A DNA stretch of 64,000 nucleotides from Allodiplogaster sudhausi (Eukaryota > Nematoda > Chromadorea > Rhabditida > Diplogasteridae): positions 1,954,501 through 2,018,500 of the forward strand of contig CALZFC010000043.1 in the NCBI GenBank assembly GCA_945643635.1, read 5' to 3'. Shown one piece after another: positions 60,412-64,000 of the stretch (position 1 is the stretch's first letter; each line of letters begins with the position of its first letter). The notes under the pieces were generated by a model. That model had not been told where the DNA came from, made no database searches, and saw only the letters and a list, made by a program, of their open reading frames with translations. The translations under genes were made by a program, and so were the position numbers.

Positions 60412-61534
60412 ATGGCAGCATCGGCGAAGCGGCCTCCCGAGGACGACTCTCGTCTGCAGACCTTCAAACTGGTGGTGATCGGTGGCGGAGGCGTCGGGAA
60501 GTCCTCGCTGACGATCCAGTTCTTCCAGGTTTCTTAATTTCCTGTCCCCTACCAGCTCTGCTGAATCTTGTCAGTCTAATGCTGATTGATTGAAGAAACA
60601 GTTCGTTGACTACTACGACCCCACCATCGAGGACCAATACATTCAACATTGCGAAGTCGATGGCCAGACAGTCATCATGGATGGTAAGAGGCATTCCTCC
60701 CTCCTTTCTTGCTAACCATCATGTTCTTTCCACAACTTTGACGTAAAAGGGTTCCTTCTGCTCCTGTCTTCTTCGAGTTGTGATCGTTTTCAGTGCTGGA
60801 CACGGCAGGCCAGGAGGAATTCTCCGCGATGCGCGAGCAGTACATGCGGAGTGGCCGTGGCTTTCTCCTGGTTTACTCTGTCACCGACCGCAAGAGCTTC
60901 GAAGAAGCCGCCAGGCTGTACAGGCCAGATTCTTCTTCTTCTGTTCTTTCTCTGCCCTTGCAGTCCTCGTGCAAATGACTAAAGACCTCGCAACAAAGAG
61001 CAGTAATTGAATCTCCTTGCTTTCAGACAAGTGCTGAGAGTGAAAGACAAGAGCGAATATCCCGTTCTTCTCGTAGCCAACAAGGTTTCTTTTGTTCATC
61101 GTGTACTCTTCTATTTCTGTGACATCTCGTGCTTTTCAGATAGATATGGTCAACCAACGGGTAGTGGCAACAGCGGAAGGAAAGGTAATGGAATCATGTT
61201 CAAATCATCTTTTATTGTCACATTTATCCCATTGCAGGAGCTGGCAGCCCAGCTGAGACTGGCGTACATTGAGACGTCGGCCAAGGATCCCCCAGTCAAC
61301 GTTGACGCTGCTTTCCACGAGCTGGTTCGCATAGTCAAGAGTTTCCCGGCCGAGGAGGATGAAGTTAGCCTTTTCATTCTTACGTATTAGTATTATCCGA
61401 CGTGTTAATTCAATGTAACAAACGCTTCTTCGGTGACTCCTAAGCATGCCGAAAGGTATCTGATTCAGAGCACTGGAGGTCCATCTAGTAACAGGACAAA
61501 GAAGAAAGGGAAGAAGAACTGCTCCGTTATGTAG
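60412..61534 (+). CDS. MRAS: M-Ras-like small GTPase
   Basis: Plasma-membrane Ras-family GTPase of the M-Ras/R-Ras group. Seven exons: 60412-60528, 60596-60683, 60794-60923, 61027-61084, 61140-61184, 61238-61363, 61445-61534; 217 residues. Motifs are P-loop GGGGVGKSS (the two glycines equivalent to Ras 12/13 are kept), switch I YDPTIED, switch [23 protein letters not shown] for guanine recognition, ETSAK, a polybasic tail and CaaX box CSVM (Met predicts farnesylation). [16 protein letters not shown] and [20 protein letters not shown] are closer to M-Ras than to H/K-Ras. The N-terminal extension of about 10 residues also fits M-Ras. The intron at 60924-61026 has a GC donor. The alternative GT donor nearby would remove two residues that align with family members. 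Confidence 0.95.
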
Positions 61535-61857
61535 GGTAATCATATTATGGGACGGGAATGTACGAAAATATATTTAGCGGTTTTTTTTATCTCTAGGAAA
61601 TTTAAATCTGCTTATATCATTGCCAATTTGTTCCGTGCTCTGTCAATATACGTTCACTTTCTTTACGTGTTTACATCGATAATTATTTTAAGCATACATT
61701 CGGTGCTAAATAAATTCCGTCGATCGCGGGAAGAAAATGCATAAATCATCATTTCCTATTGGAACAATTGTATCACCCAAATTTAACAGCACTCACAGGG
61801 AATATAAAACATGGACACTTTTTTTTTTAGTAATTCAGCGTGGTTGTAAAAAAAAAC
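61535..61857. other. Intergenic between convergent M-Ras-like and REV1 genes
   Basis: AT-rich, 323 bp, presumably shared 3' UTRs. No other signal seen. Confidence 0.6.
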
Positions 61858-62775
61858 TTACACGGAACAGTTCGGATCGGAAATGCATTCACAGAATTGT
61901 TGAGATAAAAAACCATCATCACCACTGGAAAAGAGATCGGTGTCCGAAGGGAAGGAAGAGCGAGCATTCTCTTCTGCCTCGAGTGCAATGCATTCTACGA
62001 GGATAAGCCATTGAATCTTCATTTCATCCATCTCAGCAAAGCTTCTGAAACAGAGAAGTCTGAGTAGCGAGAGAGGAAGAGAATGGAACAGGAATGGAAT
62101 TGAAACCTCAGGGCAGCTAAAAACTGCTGGGCTTCTCTATGGGAGTCGCTTTCAATGAAAGCCATGATCAGATTGGCGAGAACACCCGCGAGAGGCTCAG
62201 TCACATCTGGAACTCTCTAATTTATTATTTAAAAAAACCACAGAAGGATTAAATCATACCTTCATTCCGGACGAGAGAATGAAGTTCATGAAGTGCGGGG
62301 AGCAGGGGCTTTGAAGAACGTTCTTCCTGTAACGATGAACACTGCTTTCACCTTCCGCCCTCTCTTTCTCTCCCTGTCTGTCTCTCTCTCTCTTTCTCGC
62401 TCTCTCTCTCTCTCTCTCTCTCTTTCTCTGACAACCTCAGACAGAGATCTCCGTCCGGATCGTTCCTTGTATTTCTCGTCCTTCTCTCCTGTGATGATGT
62501 CGTGCACGCATTGGCTGCTCTCGTCGTCTCTTCTCTCTTCCTCATCTCTTTCACTCTCATCTCCTTCTTCTTTTCTCCTCTCCTTTTCCTCATCATCCTT
62601 TGAAATCGTGGCCTTCTCGCCTCGTCGCAGAAACTTTTGGATGCCCTCCACAGCCGAGTTGGTAGGATGTTGATTGACAAGGCGGGTGGACTGAAGCCGA
62701 CTTAGCTGCACTCCAATCTGCAGCAGCCAAGAGAGAGAGAGAATTACAGAGTGAGAGAGAGAGAAGGAGGGAGGG

Positions 62776-62817
<42 letters not shown>

Positions 62818-63487
62818 TAGGGGAGGCGGGATAAGATAGAAGCAAGGAATGTACCCCACGGAGGTCAGTGATTGGAGCCTTGACAGAGTCGAGCAGTCGC
62901 AGGGTTGTCGCGGCAAGAATCTTGGGATTAACAGTGGGAGGAGAGAGACGGGCGCTCCTTAAGAAGGTTGTGTGGATGAAGATTAAGTCATTCCAATTAC
63001 GGAGAAGTCAACCAACTTGGAGTGGGAATCACACTTCCCGTGTCCTAGATACTTCGCTGTCTGCACTGGCGCATCAGCTGCTCGTACCGAAAAGAACAAC
63101 ACATCTGCGTAGTTGGTTCTTTTTTCACCTTTGTAGTTGAATGAGAGAATGATATATCCTAACGTCTCACAAGTCTACACTCCCTCTTCTGTATCTTTCT
63201 CTTGTCTCCGTAACTCCCTTACCATAAGCTTAAGAGTGAGTTGGCCGGCAATCACGGCAGAGGCAGCCAGTTTTTGTTCCAAATGTTTCCCGAGGGAATG
63301 CAGAAACTGGACGAGTTCTTCTCTCTGCAAGCGTCCATTCAGGATGCCGCTCGATTAGGTGCAATGAGATAGAAACCTGCTGGAAACGGATGCCATAGTT
63401 GATGTCACAAGAAACGGATTTCCGTTCTCGTTCCAAAATAATGGGCGTGTCATCAATGCCGCGACAGAGTCGATACAACTGTAAGGG

Positions 63488-63533
<46 letters not shown>

Positions 63534-64000
63534 AAAGAAAGAGAATGCGAGAGGGAGAGACTGAGAAAGAAAGTAAAAGACAGAGAGTGATAGAGAGAGC
63601 GTGTGAGAAAGAGTTAAAGAAAGAGAATGAGAAAGGGGTGGACTGAGAGAGAAATTAAAAGATAGAGAGTGATAAGGAGAGCGTGTGTGTGTGTAATGGA
63701 GAGAGAGAGAGAGAGAAAGAGAAAGAGAGAGAGACAGAGAGAGAAGAGGGAGAGAAAAAAATAAATAAAAAGTATCTGGGAGAAGCTCAAACCTGTGAAC
63801 CGGAATTCTTTCCGAGAAGAGTCCGGAGACTTTCTTCACTGACAGCTTGCAATTGCGAACACGTCTGAAGGGAGCCGAAACTCTCTGAGAGACGGGAGAG
63901 GGTACTGTAGCCAATGCTAGGGATGTCAGTGATCTAAGAGAGGGAGAGAGATCAGAGAAGAGCAGCTGGGATGAAGATTTCATTTGAAACCTTTTGCGCA
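61858..64000 (-). CDS. REV1: REV1 DNA repair protein, 3' part (5' end outside window)
   Basis: Y-family deoxycytidyl transferase and scaffold for translesion synthesis. Minus exons: 64000-63991 (partial), 63933-63793, 63478-63377, 63324-63223, 63087-63017, 62957-62855, 62717-62436, 62326-62260, 62206-62107, 62044-61858 (TAA); about 388 codons. The thumb helix-hairpin-helix is DIPSIGYSTLSRL, then LYRLCRGIDDTPI and RKSVSCDINYGIRF (REV1-type little-finger entry). The little finger follows with LTLKLM, VRAADAPVQTAKYLGHGKCD and ITDLRGIGVQLSRL. A 90-residue acidic, charged linker precedes a helical C-terminal domain (VTEPLAGVLANLIMAFIES, AQQFLAALRSFAEMD) that probably corresponds to the REV1 CTD. 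No ubiquitin-binding motif was recognised. The acceptor before 63087 lacks AG. Confidence 0.92.
62375..62815. repeat. (CT)n/(GA)n microsatellites in REV1 introns
   Basis: CT run at 62378-62428 and GA runs at 62730-62815, both in introns flanking the 62436-62717 exon. Confidence 0.9.
63487..63760. repeat. (GA)n-rich array in a REV1 intron
   Basis: Pure GA at 63488-63533, then an imperfect GA/GAAA repeat with a related segment repeated near 63600-63690, and a short (GT) run at 63682-63693. It fills most of the 63479-63792 intron. Confidence 0.9.

Overview
The window is eukaryotic and animal. Its genes are split by many short introns (most 50-700 bp), and the proteins are typically metazoan: a two-pore potassium channel, two Cys-loop receptor subunits, an M-Ras GTPase, a TBC1D5-type Rab GAP, a sphingosine-1-phosphate phosphatase-like enzyme, REV1 and ribosomal protein SA. 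Small introns, a TWiK-style K2P channel and pH/glycine/glutamate-type anion channels suggest an invertebrate, probably an ecdysozoan such as a nematode or relative. The species cannot be fixed from sequence alone. (CT)n/(GA)n microsatellites are unusually frequent throughout.

Layout. A K2P channel gene lies at 1-5.7 kb (+, 5' end outside), with a Tc1-type MITE in its first visible intron. An unidentified minus-strand gene follows at 7.1-8.5 kb. The stretch 8.6-15.7 kb is mostly low complexity and holds a 1.2 kb palindromic element. A complete Cys-loop anion-channel gene occupies 15.7-19.5 kb (+). From 19.5 to 26.6 kb there is CT-rich sequence with some unassigned exon-like stretches. A very young, intact Ty3/Gypsy-type retrotransposon (minus orientation, 7.5 kb, 648/647 bp LTRs) lies at 26.6-34.15 kb. 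Just after it is a GABA-A-receptor-like subunit gene (34.7-38.1 kb, +) whose signal-peptide exon was not found.

From 39 kb the window is gene dense: two divergently transcribed cysteine-rich protein genes (39.0-40.6 kb minus, 40.8-42.0 kb plus), TBC1D5-like (42.7-46.0 kb, minus), RPSA (46.4-48.2 kb, plus, head-to-head with TBC1D5), an S1P-phosphatase-like gene (48.7-60.0 kb, plus), M-Ras-like (60.4-61.5 kb, plus) and the 3' part of REV1 (61.9-64 kb, minus). The S1P-phosphatase-like gene has one 7 kb intron. It is filled by a tRNA-like sequence, a pogo/Tigger-type transposase fragment and a 6 kb polypyrimidine satellite whose repeat unit looks like a 3' splice site.

Gene models were built by hand: exons were joined only where splice sites, phase and family similarity agreed, and exon coordinates are given in each entry. 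No search was run, so homology statements rest on recognised motifs. The genes do not form one pathway. Three are ion channels of excitable cells, and the rest are trafficking, lipid-signalling, translation and DNA-damage-tolerance genes. The main unusual features are the satellite-filled intron, recurrent GC-AG introns, an extra C-terminal domain on the Gypsy polyprotein, and an S1P-phosphatase-like protein lacking the Asp of PAP2 motif 3.
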